A stretch of 64,000 nt of DNA from Roseicitreum antarcticum (GCF_014681765.1 NZ_CP061498.1:3440001-3504000); one strand, 5' to 3'. Shown: positions 1 to 9,709, counted from the first letter of the stretch. Notes: generated by a model from the letters alone, not told the origin. A program made the numbers and translations.

Positions 1-1168
<1,168 letters not shown>

Positions 1169-1245
1169 GATCCAGAAAAAGCAAGGCACAATCCTCGCTT
1201 CAAATCAAAAGCAGACCTCTGGATAGCTGATGGTGTTTCTTCTCC

Positions 1246-1363
1246 GGTTTGGTGCTATAGCACGAGCAAAACACCCGATCCCATCTCGAACTCGGAAGTT
1301 AAGTGCCGTCGCGCCAATGGTACTGCGTCTTAAGACGTGGGAGAGTAGGTCACCGCCAAACCT
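1246..1363 (+). rRNA. rrf: 5S ribosomal RNA
   Basis: About 118 nt between complementary ends ggtttggtg and caccgccaaacc, with the conserved cccgatcccatctcgaac and gggagagtaggtc blocks of 5S rRNA. It lies about 80 nt after 23S, as expected in a bacterial rRNA operon. Confidence 0.97.
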
Positions 1364-1428
1364 GACAAGAAACACAAATTTCTCTCATAACGATACAAAA
1401 TGCGCACCAAATATATAGCGCAAATCAG

Positions 1429-1505
<77 letters not shown>

Positions 1506-1530
1506 AATTACTAAATGAATTCAAACGCTT

Positions 1531-1558
1531 AAAGCCCGACCTAATCAGTCGGGCTTTT
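1531..1558 (+). terminator. rho-independent terminator of the rRNA operon
   Basis: Perfect stem aaagcccgac / gtcgggcttt with a 7-nt loop, ending in a T run, 25 nt after the tRNA. It should end rrn transcription. Confidence 0.85.
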
Positions 1559-1570
1559 GCTTGCCCAATT

Positions 1571-1591
1571 CTTGTCAACGCCTTGTCAACG
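1571..1591 (+). repeat. short direct repeat after the tRNA
   Basis: cttgtcaacg occurs twice in a row (1571-1580 and 1582-1591), followed by gtttgac, which is partly inverted to it. It sits where host DNA turns into accessory DNA, so it could be an integrase arm or attachment remnant, but no matching copy was found in the window. Confidence 0.35.
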
Positions 1592-1691
1592 TTTGACGAG
1601 TCCCCCCTGAAAAATCGCGCTTTTTGGGTTTGGGCACGATCAGCAGCAGCGTCGCATCCGCCACCGTTGGAGCCATCGCCCGCAGCTGGTA

Positions 1692-1706
1692 TATGACCCA
1701 GTCATA
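1692..1706 (+). promoter_or_regulatory. palindromic operator upstream of parDE
   Basis: Perfect inverted repeat tatgac-cca-gtcata ending 14 nt before the parD start codon. ParD-type antitoxins usually repress their own promoter at such palindromes, so this is the likely autoregulatory site. The role is inferred from position and symmetry. Confidence 0.6.
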
Positions 1707-1720
1707 CCATGGAGGCGCAG

Positions 1721-1990
1721 ATGACCGTCAAAGCCACCCTCAGCTTTACCGACCGCCATCACCACTTCCTCACGGAAAAGGTGGGACAGGGCGTGTTCGC
1801 GACCCGGAGCGCTACTGTGGCGGCCGCATTGGAACAGATGATGCAGGATGAGCAGGAACGCGATGTGGCCCTCGCAGCCCTCACGCAGGAAATCCGCGCC
1901 CGGAAGGAAACACCGCGTTCGGCGTTTATCGACCAGGACGATGCGTTTGCTGCTGCGCGTGCCATGATCGGGACAGCGCGGGGCGTGTGA
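1721..1990 (+). CDS. parD: ParD-like type II antitoxin
   Basis: An 89-residue protein with the N-terminal ribbon-helix-helix pattern of ParD/CC2985 antitoxins (TVKATLSFTDRHHHFL, then helices with SATVAAALEQMM) and a charged C-terminal tail that would wrap the toxin. The start at 1721 is chosen over an ATG at 1709 because ggagg at 1711-1715 is a good ribosome site 5 nt before it. The stop overlaps the toxin start in GTGA, the usual coupling of antitoxin and toxin. It should neutralise the downstream ParE and repress the operon. Confidence 0.88.
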   Translation: MTVKATLSFTDRHHHFLTEKVGQGVFATRSATVAAALEQMMQDEQERDVALAALTQEIRARKETPRSAFIDQDDAFAAARAMIGTARGV

Positions 1991-2304
1991 ATTTCCGCAT
2001 CCGGTTCCATCCTCTCGTCGCGCGTGACCTTGATGCCATCGCGCGCTGGATCCTCGATTATGCCGGGCCCGATGCGGCCGCCCGAAAGCTGGTCGAGATC
2101 GAAGCGGCCATCGCCACGCTTAAGGCCACACCACACAAAGGAAGCCTCCGCGATGAAATCGCCCCTGGTCTGAGTGCCATCCCTGCAGGCCGGAAAGCCG
2201 TGATCGCGTTTGTGGTTGATGATGACCAGAGGGAAGTTCTGATTTACGCTGTCACCTATGGCGGTGCGGATTGGGTCATGCGCAGCAGCGCGCGCGGCCG
2301 GTGA
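1987..2304 (+). CDS. parE: ParE/RelE-family toxin
   Basis: A 105-aa basic protein of the RelE/ParE fold: N-terminal RIRFHPLVARDLDAIARWI, middle RDEIAPGLSAIPAGRKAVIAFVV, and a late strand EVLIYAVTYGG. ParE members poison DNA gyrase, RelE members cleave mRNA; the ParD partner and the C-terminal pattern favour ParE. It starts with GTG, 4 nt inside the antitoxin stop, so translation is coupled. Length is normal and no key region is missing. The pair likely stabilises the adjoining island. Confidence 0.87.
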   Translation: MNFRIRFHPLVARDLDAIARWILDYAGPDAAARKLVEIEAAIATLKATPHKGSLRDEIAPGLSAIPAGRKAVIAFVVDDDQREVLIYAVTYGGADWVMRSSARGR

Positions 2305-2497
2305 CAGTCTCGGCCCCAGACCGGACCTTCGTGGACGGCGCAGCTAACGGCAGCAGTGAGCCCAAATTGACCTATGCTGCAGCATGCACATTGTGGTACT
2401 CAGGGCGGGAAGCCGTCATTCGCTGCACATCACTTGAAAGGCAGCAATGCGCAATAATGGGTTGCACGCCTCCTACTGAAGTGGCACGATTAAGTCC

Positions 2498-2628
2498 GAG
2501 CGCGTGGGCAGATTTTACCGTTGTGTGTTCGCGACGGATGAAACCATCGTCAGGTGGATATGCCCTTTCGGGTTTCCTTCAGCATATTTTATGTGACCCT
2601 TCGGTTGCCTAAGAGTGCCCACGGGCTC
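2498..2628 (+). ncRNA. retron msr/msd non-coding RNA (predicted)
   Basis: Bounded by a 13-bp inverted repeat with one mismatch (gagcgcgtgggca 2498-2510; tgcccacgggctc 2616-2628), matching retron a1/a2 repeats, and ending 17 nt before the RT start. Straight after a1 comes GATTTT; the G at 2511 is the candidate branching guanosine, and the ggcagattt context resembles Ec67 as I remember it. An 8-bp msr stem with a tgtt loop spans 2518-2537. Further hairpin-forming sequence (ggatatgccc...gcatat) follows as candidate msd. The 131-nt size fits Ec67-like retrons. The assignment rests on structure and context only. Confidence 0.75.
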
Positions 2629-2645
2629 ACCAAAACAGATATTTG

Positions 2646-4418
2646 ATGGGTCATATGAATTCTCTATCCAGATTTAGATCGTGCAAAAACATCTCTGATC
2701 TTGCTTATCTCGTCGGATATCAGCCCAAGACGTTATCCTACATTCTCTATAAAATCCCAGACAAGTCGAAGTATGTGGAGTTTGAAATCCCAAAGGCGAC
2801 GAAGGGCGTTCGAAAGATATCTGCTCCGATTTCCGAGCTTAAACTCGTCCAAAGTCGGTTGGCACACGTTCTGCAAGATTGCCTGATGGAAATTGAGAAG
2901 GAGCAAGCCAGTGGCGAAAATTGCATTATATCTCATGGTTTCAAGCGCCATCTGTCAATCTCAACGAATGGCTCCCGGCATGTCGATAAAAAGTGGGTTC
3001 TGAATTTCGACCTGAAGGACTTCTTCCCCTCGATAAATTTTGGCAGAGTGCGTGGCTTTTTTATGAAGAACAAGCACTTCTTGCTGGAGGAGAAGGCAGC
3101 CACTATAGTTGCGCAATTGGCGTGCCATAATAATGCTCTTCCTCAAGGTGCGCCCACATCTCCGGTAATATCCAACCTCGTAGCCAACCATCTGGACATT
3201 AGACTTTCGAGAGTTGCCACGAAGAACAGATGCACCTACACACGCTATGCTGACGACATAACGTTCTCCACAAATAAAAGTGACTTCCCGAAAGGCGTTG
3301 CTGCAGATCGTAATGATGGTAGCCCATCTGGAGACTGGGAGTTATCTAAAAAGATTCGCTCTGAAGTTAAAAGATCGGGTTTTGAAGTAAATCCTGATAA
3401 AACTCGAATGCTTTTCAGAAGGTCTCGACAAGACGTAACCGGACTCGTCGTAAATACAAAAGTAAACGTCAAGCGCGAGCTCTACAAGCAGGTTCGAGCT
3501 CAGCTGCATAGTTTCATTAAAGATGACGTTTGCTCTAAGAAAGTTAAGATCGGAGGTGTGGAAACCGAGGTGGTAGTGTCAGAGGCCGCACTCCAAGGAA
3601 TGCTTAGTCACATTTTCTGGGTAAAGGGTGCCGAGTTTAACTACAGGAGACTTAATAAACCTACAGGCCCCCAAGAACCAGGTTTCTACAGGGAGTATCG
3701 ACGCTTCCTTGATTACAAAACTTTTGTGGCTTCTCCCCAGCCCGTAGTTCTTTGCGAGGGGGTAACCGACAATATATACATCCAGTGCGCAATTAAGCGT
3801 AGCAAAGTCGCACGGCCGAAACTGCAAGATGCCGGGTCTTCAAGCGGCTTGGCTATTAAGCTGTTCCAGTATCCAAAAATCGGAAACAAATTGAGAGTTC
3901 CAAGTTCGGTTCAGCACCTCAATGGCGGCACTGGGGACCTTAAACAACTTATCTATAAATATAAGGGTCGCACAGATGGCTTGGCGGACAGAGGATTCAT
4001 TTCTCCCGTTATCCTCTTGGTCGATAATGATCAGGGGGCGAGAGATGGTCTTTGGGGGGCAGTCAAGACTGCATCGGGCGCAAAGAAGAACGTTGATGGA
4101 ACAAAGACATTTTATCACGTCACCAAAAATCTTTACGTCGTACCGACCCCTAAGCTGATCGGCGGAAAAGATAGCATGATAGAAGACTTTCTTCCTTCCT
4201 CGGTCGTATCTCAAGTTCTTGGTGGAAAGATATTCAACCCGGATGAGAAGACGTTCGACAAGAAAAAGCACTATGGAAAACGCATCTTAGCTGAGAAGGT
4301 TTCAAAAGACCAAGCGAGCATTGATTTCGCCTCCTTCTCCGCAATCCTTGACGTTATAGAGGAGGTTTTGGACCATTTCTCGGCGCTCCCACGGGTCCAC
4401 GGTCGAGTAAAATTGTGA
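2646..4418 (+). CDS. retron reverse transcriptase with C-terminal TOPRIM domain
   Basis: About 590 aa. Numbered from the TTG one codon upstream, the RT part shows the catalytic strand FDLKDFFPSI (122-131), LPQGAPTSPVISN (166-178), the YADD active site (202-205) and the retron-type VTGL motif (265-268). The C-terminal half has a TOPRIM core: VVLCEGVTD (368-376) and VILLVDND (456-463) with the metal-binding acidic residues. Ec67 (Retron-Eco2, type I-C) has the same single-chain RT-TOPRIM design and nearly the same length. In that family the RT makes msDNA from the upstream RNA and the TOPRIM nuclease is the antiphage effector. No clear ribosome site decides between ATG 2646 and ATG 2655. The gene is AT-richer than its neighbours, suggesting transfer. 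Confidence 0.9.
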   Translation: MGHMNSLSRFRSCKNISDLAYLVGYQPKTLSYILYKIPDKSKYVEFEIPKATKGVRKISAPISELKLVQSRLAHVLQDCLMEIEKEQASGENCIISHGFKRHLSISTNGSRHVDKKWVLNFDLKDFFPSINFGRVRGFFMKNKHFLLEEKAATIVAQLACHNNALPQGAPTSPVISNLVANHLDIRLSRVATKNRCTYTRYADDITFSTNKSDFPKGVAADRNDGSPSGDWELSKKIRSEVKRSGFEVNPDKTRMLFRRSRQDVTGLVVNTKVNVKRELYKQVRAQLHSFIKDDVCSKKVKIGGVETEVVVSEAALQGMLSHIFWVKGAEFNYRRLNKPTGPQEPGFYREYRRFLDYKTFVASPQPVVLCEGVTDNIYIQCAIKRSKVARPKLQDAGSSSGLAIKLFQYPKIGNKLRVPSSVQHLNGGTGDLKQLIYKYKGRTDGLADRGFISPVILLVDNDQGARDGLWGAVKTASGAKKNVDGTKTFYHVTKNLYVVPTPKLIGGKDSMIEDFLPSSVVSQVLGGKIFNPDEKTFDKKKHYGKRILAEKVSKDQASIDFASFSAILDVIEEVLDHFSALPRVHGRVKL

Positions 4419-4486
4419 TGTTTCATCCAATTCAATCGAAAGTCGAGACCAGCCGTTCGCTGCGCTGCTCACGGATGGCAGGTTTG

Positions 4487-6145
4487 GGCCGAGGCTGTGT
4501 GGAAACTCTCGCGCCCAGAGCAGTTTGCGATGTGATGGGTTTGCAGCAGGCATTTTGGCTTGCTTGGGTTCATGCAACCCGCCGGTGGCGCGGATATCGC
4601 GCCAATGAGGGCAGTTTGACCGGTTTTGGGGAGTGATTTCCCCTCTTTCAGGCGGGCATCGCCGCCATGAGCCCCTTGATCCCGACCAATGCGACCATGC
4701 GCTTGATGTTGTAGGCCAGCACGTTCAGCGCCATCTCGGTGCGCACGTTTTTCAGACGGCGCATCAGGAAATGGGTGGTGCCCATCCAGGCCTTGATCGT
4801 CCCGAAAGGATGCTCGACCGTGCTGCGGCGCAGGGTCATCGGATCATCGGCGCTGCGCAGACGGTCGCGCATCTCGTCCACCAGATGCTCGTATTCCCAG
4901 CGGGTGACCCGGCGCTCCGTGCCCGTGGTGCAGCGTGATTTCACGGGGCAGTTCTGGCATTCGTTGGTCCAGTATCGTCGGACCTGAAGCCCGTCTTCAC
5001 GGGTGTAGCGGTAGGTCAGCTCATCGCCTGTCGGGCAAACATAGACGTCGCGGTCGGCGTCATATTTGAAGTCAGCCTTCACATACATGCCCTTCTTGCG
5101 ATTGCCCGAGGTCTCCGGACGCGGCATGGTCACCGTAATGCCCGCCTTGTCGCAGGCGGCAATCTCGACACCGCTGTAATAGCCCTTGTCGGCCAGGGCA
5201 TGCAGCGTGTCGCGCCCAAGCGTATCCTTGGCCGCCATCGCCATCGGGCTGAGCTGGTCACGGTCGAACCCCTTGTTGGTGACTTCATGGGTGACGATGA
5301 TGTGGGTTTCAGTGTCCACTGCGCATTGCGCATTATAGCCCACCAGCCCGCTGTTACGCGCGCTGGTGGCCATCGCTCGGGCATCGGGATCAGTCAGGGA
5401 AATCTGGCCGTCCGGCGCATCGGCCAGGGCCTTGTCCATGGCATTCAGTTTCTCGATTTCCTGCTTGAGCCGCCCGTATCGATGCGCCAGATGCGTGACC
5501 TTCTCCGCCCGCACCTCGCCTTTCTCCTGCCGGTCTATGCGCACCATCTCGGTGATATAGCGCTCGACATCGGCCTCCAGATGCGCGAGACGGCTGGCGA
5601 TCTTGCCCTTGGTGAAGTTCTTGTCGCGGTTGTTGACAGCCTTGAACTTGCTTCCATCGATCACCACGCATTCGCCCTTCAGCGTGCCGATCCGGCGGCA
5701 CAGCTCGACGAATTGCGCGCAGGTCTTGCGGATAGCAGCACCGTTATCGCGTCGGAAATCCGCAATCGTCTTGTGATCCGGCACCAATCGCCCGAGCAGC
5801 CACATCACCTCGACATTGCGCCCGGCCTCACGCTCCAACCTGCGGCTGGACGGGATCCGGTTGAGGTAGCCATAGATGAACAGCTTCAGAAGAATGGCCG
5901 GATGGTATCCCGGTCGCCCTGTCCGCGCATGCGCCGCGCGCACAAAGCCAAGGCCCGCCAGATTAAGCTGTTCAACAAACAGATCCACCACCCGGACCAG
6001 ATGATCGTCGTCAATCCAGTCCTCAAGTCGATCCGGAAACAGCGTCACCTGATCGCGATCAACACCTTCAATGAAACCCGACATAAATGCACTCCCGTAT
6101 CGTAGGAAGCATACCATATCTGGGGGTTTTCACACAGCCTCGGCC
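4487..6145 (-). mobile_element. IS1182-family insertion sequence, copy 1 (intact)
   Basis: Bounded by imperfect inverted repeats: ggccgaggctgtgtggaaac at 4487 and its complement ending at 6145 (one mismatch). It carries one full transposase on the minus strand. A copy with the same ends lies at 48520-50180 in the same orientation. No target duplication is evident beside this copy. Confidence 0.9.
4648..6084 (-). CDS. IS1182-family transposase
   Basis: 478 aa starting MSGFIEGVDRDQ, with the DUF772-type N-terminal region (HPAILLKLFIYGYLN), DDE catalytic-core segments (VVIDGSKFKAVN; LADKGYYSG) and a CPTGDELTYRYTR...CQNCPVKSRC cysteine region, then VEHPFGTIKAWMG near the end: the IS1182 pattern. 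The start at 6084 is preferred because gggag lies 8 nt before it; the frame stays open further upstream. The frame is complete, so this copy could mobilise itself and its frameshifted sister copy. Confidence 0.92.
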   Translation of the reverse strand: MSGFIEGVDRDQVTLFPDRLEDWIDDDHLVRVVDLFVEQLNLAGLGFVRAAHARTGRPGYHPAILLKLFIYGYLNRIPSSRRLEREAGRNVEVMWLLGRLVPDHKTIADFRRDNGAAIRKTCAQFVELCRRIGTLKGECVVIDGSKFKAVNNRDKNFTKGKIASRLAHLEADVERYITEMVRIDRQEKGEVRAEKVTHLAHRYGRLKQEIEKLNAMDKALADAPDGQISLTDPDARAMATSARNSGLVGYNAQCAVDTETHIIVTHEVTNKGFDRDQLSPMAMAAKDTLGRDTLHALADKGYYSGVEIAACDKAGITVTMPRPETSGNRKKGMYVKADFKYDADRDVYVCPTGDELTYRYTREDGLQVRRYWTNECQNCPVKSRCTTGTERRVTRWEYEHLVDEMRDRLRSADDPMTLRRSTVEHPFGTIKAWMGTTHFLMRRLKNVRTEMALNVLAYNIKRMVALVGIKGLMAAMPA

Positions 6146-6303
6146 GGAAGCAGGCCTTGCCCCGATAGCGTTAACGGCAGCTCCGTCCGCACTGCGGCCA
6201 GTCGTGCAGATCGCAGCGAACGGCAGTTCACTGCCCACTACGTCGGTCATCCAATTGTCCAGACGCCCTGTATTTCTCGTCGGTTCGGCGCCCGGCCCGG
6301 CAG

Positions 6304-6549
6304 TCACATGCACGCCCGTACCTGATCGCGCAGAACGGCGTAATCGCTTAGCATCCGGACAACGACCGCGCTCTCTGGCAGGGCAGCCACTTCGGATGCG
6401 GCGCGCGCCTGTTCGGTGACGCTGTAGAGCACCACGGGCGGACATGGCGCGCGTGCGTCAGAATTGGCCGTCGCGCAGCCGCTCAGCAAGAGCATCGCGA
6501 TTAGGAGGGCGACGGCTGGCGGCGTCCAGCATCTGGCGTTGGATTTCAT
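6304..6549 (-). CDS. Rz1-like outer-membrane spanin lipoprotein, prophage 1
   Basis: 81 aa: short basic start, hydrophobic segment and lipobox LLLSGC at about 20-25, so the mature protein should be an outer-membrane lipoprotein. The gene begins inside the upstream Rz-like gene in another frame, the classic Rz/Rz1 overlap. o-Spanins join the inner-membrane spanin to fuse the membranes in the last step of lysis. Position after the endolysin, at the end of the phage late operon, supports this. Sequence conservation in the family is weak, so the call rests on architecture. Confidence 0.7.
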   Translation of the reverse strand: MKSNARCWTPPAVALLIAMLLLSGCATANSDARAPCPPVVLYSVTEQARAASEVAALPESAVVVRMLSDYAVLRDQVRACM

Positions 6550-6712
6550 GGGTTCTCTCCGATGTTGAAAGTCGCTCGGTCAACCGCCCGGCTCGTTCAC
6601 CGGCACGGCGGAGGTTCAGCAAGAACAGAGCGATGGTGGTGGCCGCCAAAAGCAGGCCCAGCGCTTTGCGCGCCGGGCCGCTGGCGAGGATCGCGACAAA
6701 ACAATCCATCAC
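6458..6712 (-). CDS. Rz-like inner-membrane spanin, prophage 1
   Basis: 84 aa with one N-terminal transmembrane helix (ALGLLLAATTIALFLLNL) followed by a charged, probably coiled-coil stretch rich in Arg and Glu (RRAGERAGRLTERLSTSERTHE). This is the form of a phage i-spanin. It overlaps the endolysin stop by 4 nt and contains the start of the Rz1-like gene. A homologue at 50407-50664 has the same arrangement. Confidence 0.68.
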   Translation of the reverse strand: MMDCFVAILASGPARKALGLLLAATTIALFLLNLRRAGERAGRLTERLSTSERTHEIQRQMLDAASRRPPNRDALAERLRDGQF

Positions 6713-7383
6713 CGCTGACCCTTCTTCCAGTCGTCAACGCGGGCGTGGATGGCGACGGCGATGCCGATCAACGCCACGGCGATGAACACCCAGCGAAGGG
6801 TGTCGAGGTAGGGCATCAGCGGCAGGATGGCCGATTGGGTTTCCGCCAGCACGTCCTGCGCGACTTCAACACCTGCGGCACCGACGGTCGCGATGCCTGC
6901 GGCCCCACCGCCTTTTAGGGTGCGGCTGTCGGCTAGCACTTCGCGGGCAGGAGCCAACTCCGGCACAAAGGGTGTTGCGCGAATGGCGAAGGGGTCGCCC
7001 CAGCTGCGCGCGGGCCCGAGGTCGATGTGCATAAAACCCGACCGAGGATAAGTGCCAAAGCCCAGAAAACCCACGGCGCGGGCGACCTCGGCGAAAGTGG
7101 CCGGATCGTGGTTCGACATGGCGATATCGAACGCGGTGCCCAGCATGTGCTTTGAAGCCGGTGCCCCGCCGACCGCGCGGTTGTGGCTGGGGCTGCGATA
7201 GCCCGAGCGGACGATCAGCGGTTTGCCGAGGCGATTGCGCAGGCTCTGCAGCTTGTCCATGGCTTCGGTGTTGATCTTGATCGCACCGGTGCCGCGGCAG
7301 GCGATCTCGGCTGGCGAAAAGCTGGGCCAACGCCAGGCGCTTTCGGGGACGTCGCGAAAATGGGCAAAGGTCGTGGTCGGCAT
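6709..7383 (-). CDS. M15-family endolysin with C-terminal membrane anchor, prophage 1
   Basis: 224 aa. The first 140 residues match Peptidase_M15_3 (D-Ala-D-Ala carboxypeptidase/endopeptidase-like): RSGYRSPSHNRAVGGAP, then the zinc ligands H and D in SKHMLGTAFDI and the third His in GFMHIDLGP. This cuts peptide cross-links of murein. A C-terminal helix (WVFIAVALIGIAVAI) would tether it to the membrane, which is unusual for a soluble endolysin. The start at 7383 has ggag 8 nt upstream. It is followed by overlapping spanin genes, so this is the lysis cassette. Confidence 0.85.
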   Translation of the reverse strand: MPTTTFAHFRDVPESAWRWPSFSPAEIACRGTGAIKINTEAMDKLQSLRNRLGKPLIVRSGYRSPSHNRAVGGAPASKHMLGTAFDIAMSNHDPATFAEVARAVGFLGFGTYPRSGFMHIDLGPARSWGDPFAIRATPFVPELAPAREVLADSRTLKGGGAAGIATVGAAGVEVAQDVLAETQSAILPLMPYLDTLRWVFIAVALIGIAVAIHARVDDWKKGQR

Positions 7384-7397
7384 GATTGGGCTCCAGA

Positions 7398-7424
7398 AAT
7401 GCAAAACCCGCCTCAGGGGCGGGT
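7398..7424 (-). terminator. rho-independent terminator between holin-like and endolysin genes
   Basis: Stem acccgcc (7406-7412) / ggcgggt (7418-7424) with a 5-nt loop; read on the minus strand it is followed by TTTTG. It could reduce read-through from the structural operon into the lysis genes. Confidence 0.6.
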
Positions 7425-7452
7425 GGGTTGGTCGGTCAGGATGAGGTAACGG

Positions 7453-7761
7453 TCAGTCGGTGCGGCCGCGCTGGAAGGCTTCAAACATCAGATCGCGCAT
7501 GGCGCGGATATCTGTCTCGATGCGCTCCAGTCGGTCGGCGTCGCCCTTGCGGTCTTCGGCGCGCTGCCGATCCACGCGGTCACGCTCGGCCATAAGTTCG
7601 CGGTCCAGTCGTGCCAGCATCGCGTCATTGGTGAACGCCCGGCGCGTGACGGCGGCCAGAAGGGCAATCGTGCCGCCGATCAGGGCGGTGATGGCTGCGG
7701 TGATGCCGTGGTCGCGCAATGCGGCACCAACCTCCTGTAGCAGGGTGGTTCGTTCTGTCAT
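7453..7761 (-). CDS. small membrane protein, holin-like, prophage 1
   Basis: 102 aa with one hydrophobic segment (GITAAITALIGGTIALLAAV, about 19-38) and a long charged coiled-coil tail rich in Asp, Glu and Arg ending in MFEAFQRGR. aaggga lies before the ATG. Placed between the tail fibre and the endolysin, it has the size and layout of phage holin-like or lysis-accessory proteins, but there is no diagnostic motif. A purely structural role cannot be excluded. Confidence 0.55.
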   Translation of the reverse strand: MTERTTLLQEVGAALRDHGITAAITALIGGTIALLAAVTRRAFTNDAMLARLDRELMAERDRVDRQRAEDRKGDADRLERIETDIRAMRDLMFEAFQRGRTD

Positions 7762-7773
7762 GATGATGTCCCT

Positions 7774-9699
7774 TCAATAATCCGTCTCGACGTAGACACC
7801 CGAGCAGTCGTAGGCGACGGCCGCCGCCGTTGCGCCGTTGTTCATGTAATTGCGCGGGCTCAGAAGCTGGGTGGCGGCGGGCATGTCGGTGGCGATGGTG
7901 AATTCGACGGCGGCACCGCTGACTTCCTCGACCACACGGACGCCGATGTCGGATCCGTTCGGCGCGGCGGCGATATAGAGCGTCAGCACATTGGTCAGGC
8001 TGTTCACCGGGAAACTGGCGCCCAGATCGGTCAGCGTCGGCGCGCCTGTGCCATCGTTGTGCACCAGCTGCCAGTTGGTATGGGTGCCGCGCTGGAAGCC
8101 GATGCCGATGCAGTTGACCGCAGCCGCCAATGTCAGCGTGGTGGCCAGCGCAGCAGTCGAGCCGTAAAGCCCGAAGAACCCCATGCCATTGGCCTGCAGG
8201 GTCGTAAGGGACAGCCGGTTGACGTAGTTCCATCCGCCCAAACCATCGGCATTGCCGCGCCAGCATACCCAGCCTGCGGATCGTTCTTCGGCCACCGCGT
8301 CGGCCGTCGCAGCGCTCGTCACCCGCCAGCGCCGCATGCTGGTGGAAAGATTGGTGGTGGCCAGCGTCGGCGTCGCCACGGTACCCACGGCCGTGCGGGG
8401 CATGCCATTGGTGTTGACCGTGGTGCTGGTTGAGGGTGCCCATGTCGCGATCCGGTTGACCCCGAAGTGGGGCTGCAAGGGGAAGAAGCGTCCCGAGGGG
8501 CGCTGCACATCCAGCCATCCGGCCCCAGCGCGATCACGGGCGTAGACGGCGAGCTTGCCTGCGGGCGGCGGGTCCGGGGCGGCGGGCAGGCTCGGCATGT
8601 GCAGGGGTTCGGGCAGTTCAACCCGGCCCGAGCTGCGGTCGATCCTGATGGCGTCAAAAAAGGTCGATCCGTTCGGGCTGACCTTGAAGCCGAAGTCGTC
8701 ATTGCCCAGCAACCCGATCAGCGCCCGCGCCGAAAACCCGGTCTTGAACGCGAAGGCGGCATCGTTGGCCGGGGCGTTCTTGTTGAACGTGGCCTCGATC
8801 CCCGCGCCTGCATTATTGAACAGCATAGCCGGGGCGTTGATCGACAGGCGGTTGTAGCTGTCAGCTGTGGCCCCGCCGAGGCCCAGCAGTTGCGCCGTCA
8901 GGTTTGCTTGCGGCATCCCGACCTGTGTCACGGCATTGGCGAAAGTGACGGTCGGCGTGTTCACCACCGTGGCCCCGTCAGCCCCTGCGGTGGCCGAGCC
9001 GATGTTGACGACCGTGGTTGATCCCGATGCGCCGCCGGTGCCGAGGTTCAGCGTCTTGGTGACCCCGGTCGTCGTGGTCCCGGTTCCCATCCCATAGGTT
9101 GCTGTCGTCGTTGCCGTGCCGATGTTTGCCGCGGCTGCCGATACCGTCACCGTGCCCGACGCCGTCAGGGTGCCGGAAAAGGTCTTGTTGCCGCTGAACG
9201 TTTGGGTGCCTGCAAGGATTGCCAGTTCCGATGACGTGTTTGGCAGGGTGAACGTCCGCGTTGTGCCGGTGGTGATGCCAGACAAAGAAAACGTCGCCTT
9301 CTTCGTTGGATCGGCATTGTTCACCAGACTGAAGATGGCATCAGACACATCCACCGGTTCGCCGACCGCCTCCCAGGTGGTGCCATTCCAGACAACAAAG
9401 GCAGCCTCATCCGCGATCCAAGCCAGCCAGCCCGGGCGCGGTACCAAGCGCATCCAGACGCCGTCGACCCAGAAGGCCACGTTCAGATCCCAGCCGGCCC
9501 ACAGCCCGGTGGCCCCACTGGCCACGATATGCCGATCACCGTCAGCGGGACTGGCAGGCGGCGTGGTGCGCGTGCGATCAAGGACCGACAGCTGGACCAT
9601 GGCATCGAGCAGCCGCAGCGCTTCATTGTGGGTGACGTGCTTTTGGGCCTGCGATGCCAGGATGTATGGCAGCAGGAGATGGGTGGTGATGTCGGACAT
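7774..9699 (-). CDS. DUF2793 tail fibre / receptor-binding protein, prophage 1
   Basis: 641 aa. The N-terminal 110 residues are a clear DUF2793 module (LPYILASQAQKHVTHNEALR, then WIADEAAFVVWNGTTWE), which in Rhodobacterales prophages heads tail fibre proteins. The middle is a low-complexity Thr/Gly/Ala/Ser repeat region (many TGTTTT-like turns), expected for a fibrous shaft, and the last 250 residues are a distinct, probably receptor-binding domain. It directly follows the TIM-barrel tail hub gene. ATG 9699 is preferred because upstream codons would run into the hub gene. Confidence 0.8.
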   Translation of the reverse strand: MSDITTHLLLPYILASQAQKHVTHNEALRLLDAMVQLSVLDRTRTTPPASPADGDRHIVASGATGLWAGWDLNVAFWVDGVWMRLVPRPGWLAWIADEAAFVVWNGTTWEAVGEPVDVSDAIFSLVNNADPTKKATFSLSGITTGTTRTFTLPNTSSELAILAGTQTFSGNKTFSGTLTASGTVTVSAAAANIGTATTTATYGMGTGTTTTGVTKTLNLGTGGASGSTTVVNIGSATAGADGATVVNTPTVTFANAVTQVGMPQANLTAQLLGLGGATADSYNRLSINAPAMLFNNAGAGIEATFNKNAPANDAAFAFKTGFSARALIGLLGNDDFGFKVSPNGSTFFDAIRIDRSSGRVELPEPLHMPSLPAAPDPPPAGKLAVYARDRAGAGWLDVQRPSGRFFPLQPHFGVNRIATWAPSTSTTVNTNGMPRTAVGTVATPTLATTNLSTSMRRWRVTSAATADAVAEERSAGWVCWRGNADGLGGWNYVNRLSLTTLQANGMGFFGLYGSTAALATTLTLAAAVNCIGIGFQRGTHTNWQLVHNDGTGAPTLTDLGASFPVNSLTNVLTLYIAAAPNGSDIGVRVVEEVSGAAVEFTIATDMPAATQLLSPRNYMNNGATAAAVAYDCSGVYVETDY

Positions 9700-9709
9700 G
9701 GTCCTGCTT

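Noticed and set aside
2271-2612. 113-codon plus-strand frame between parE and the retron
   Set aside because: It starts inside parE and covers the predicted retron RNA; composition is not protein-like.
5200-6105. 301-codon plus-strand frame opposite the IS1182 transposase (and its twin at 49236)
   Set aside because: Antisense shadow of a high-GC gene; repeated only because the IS is repeated.
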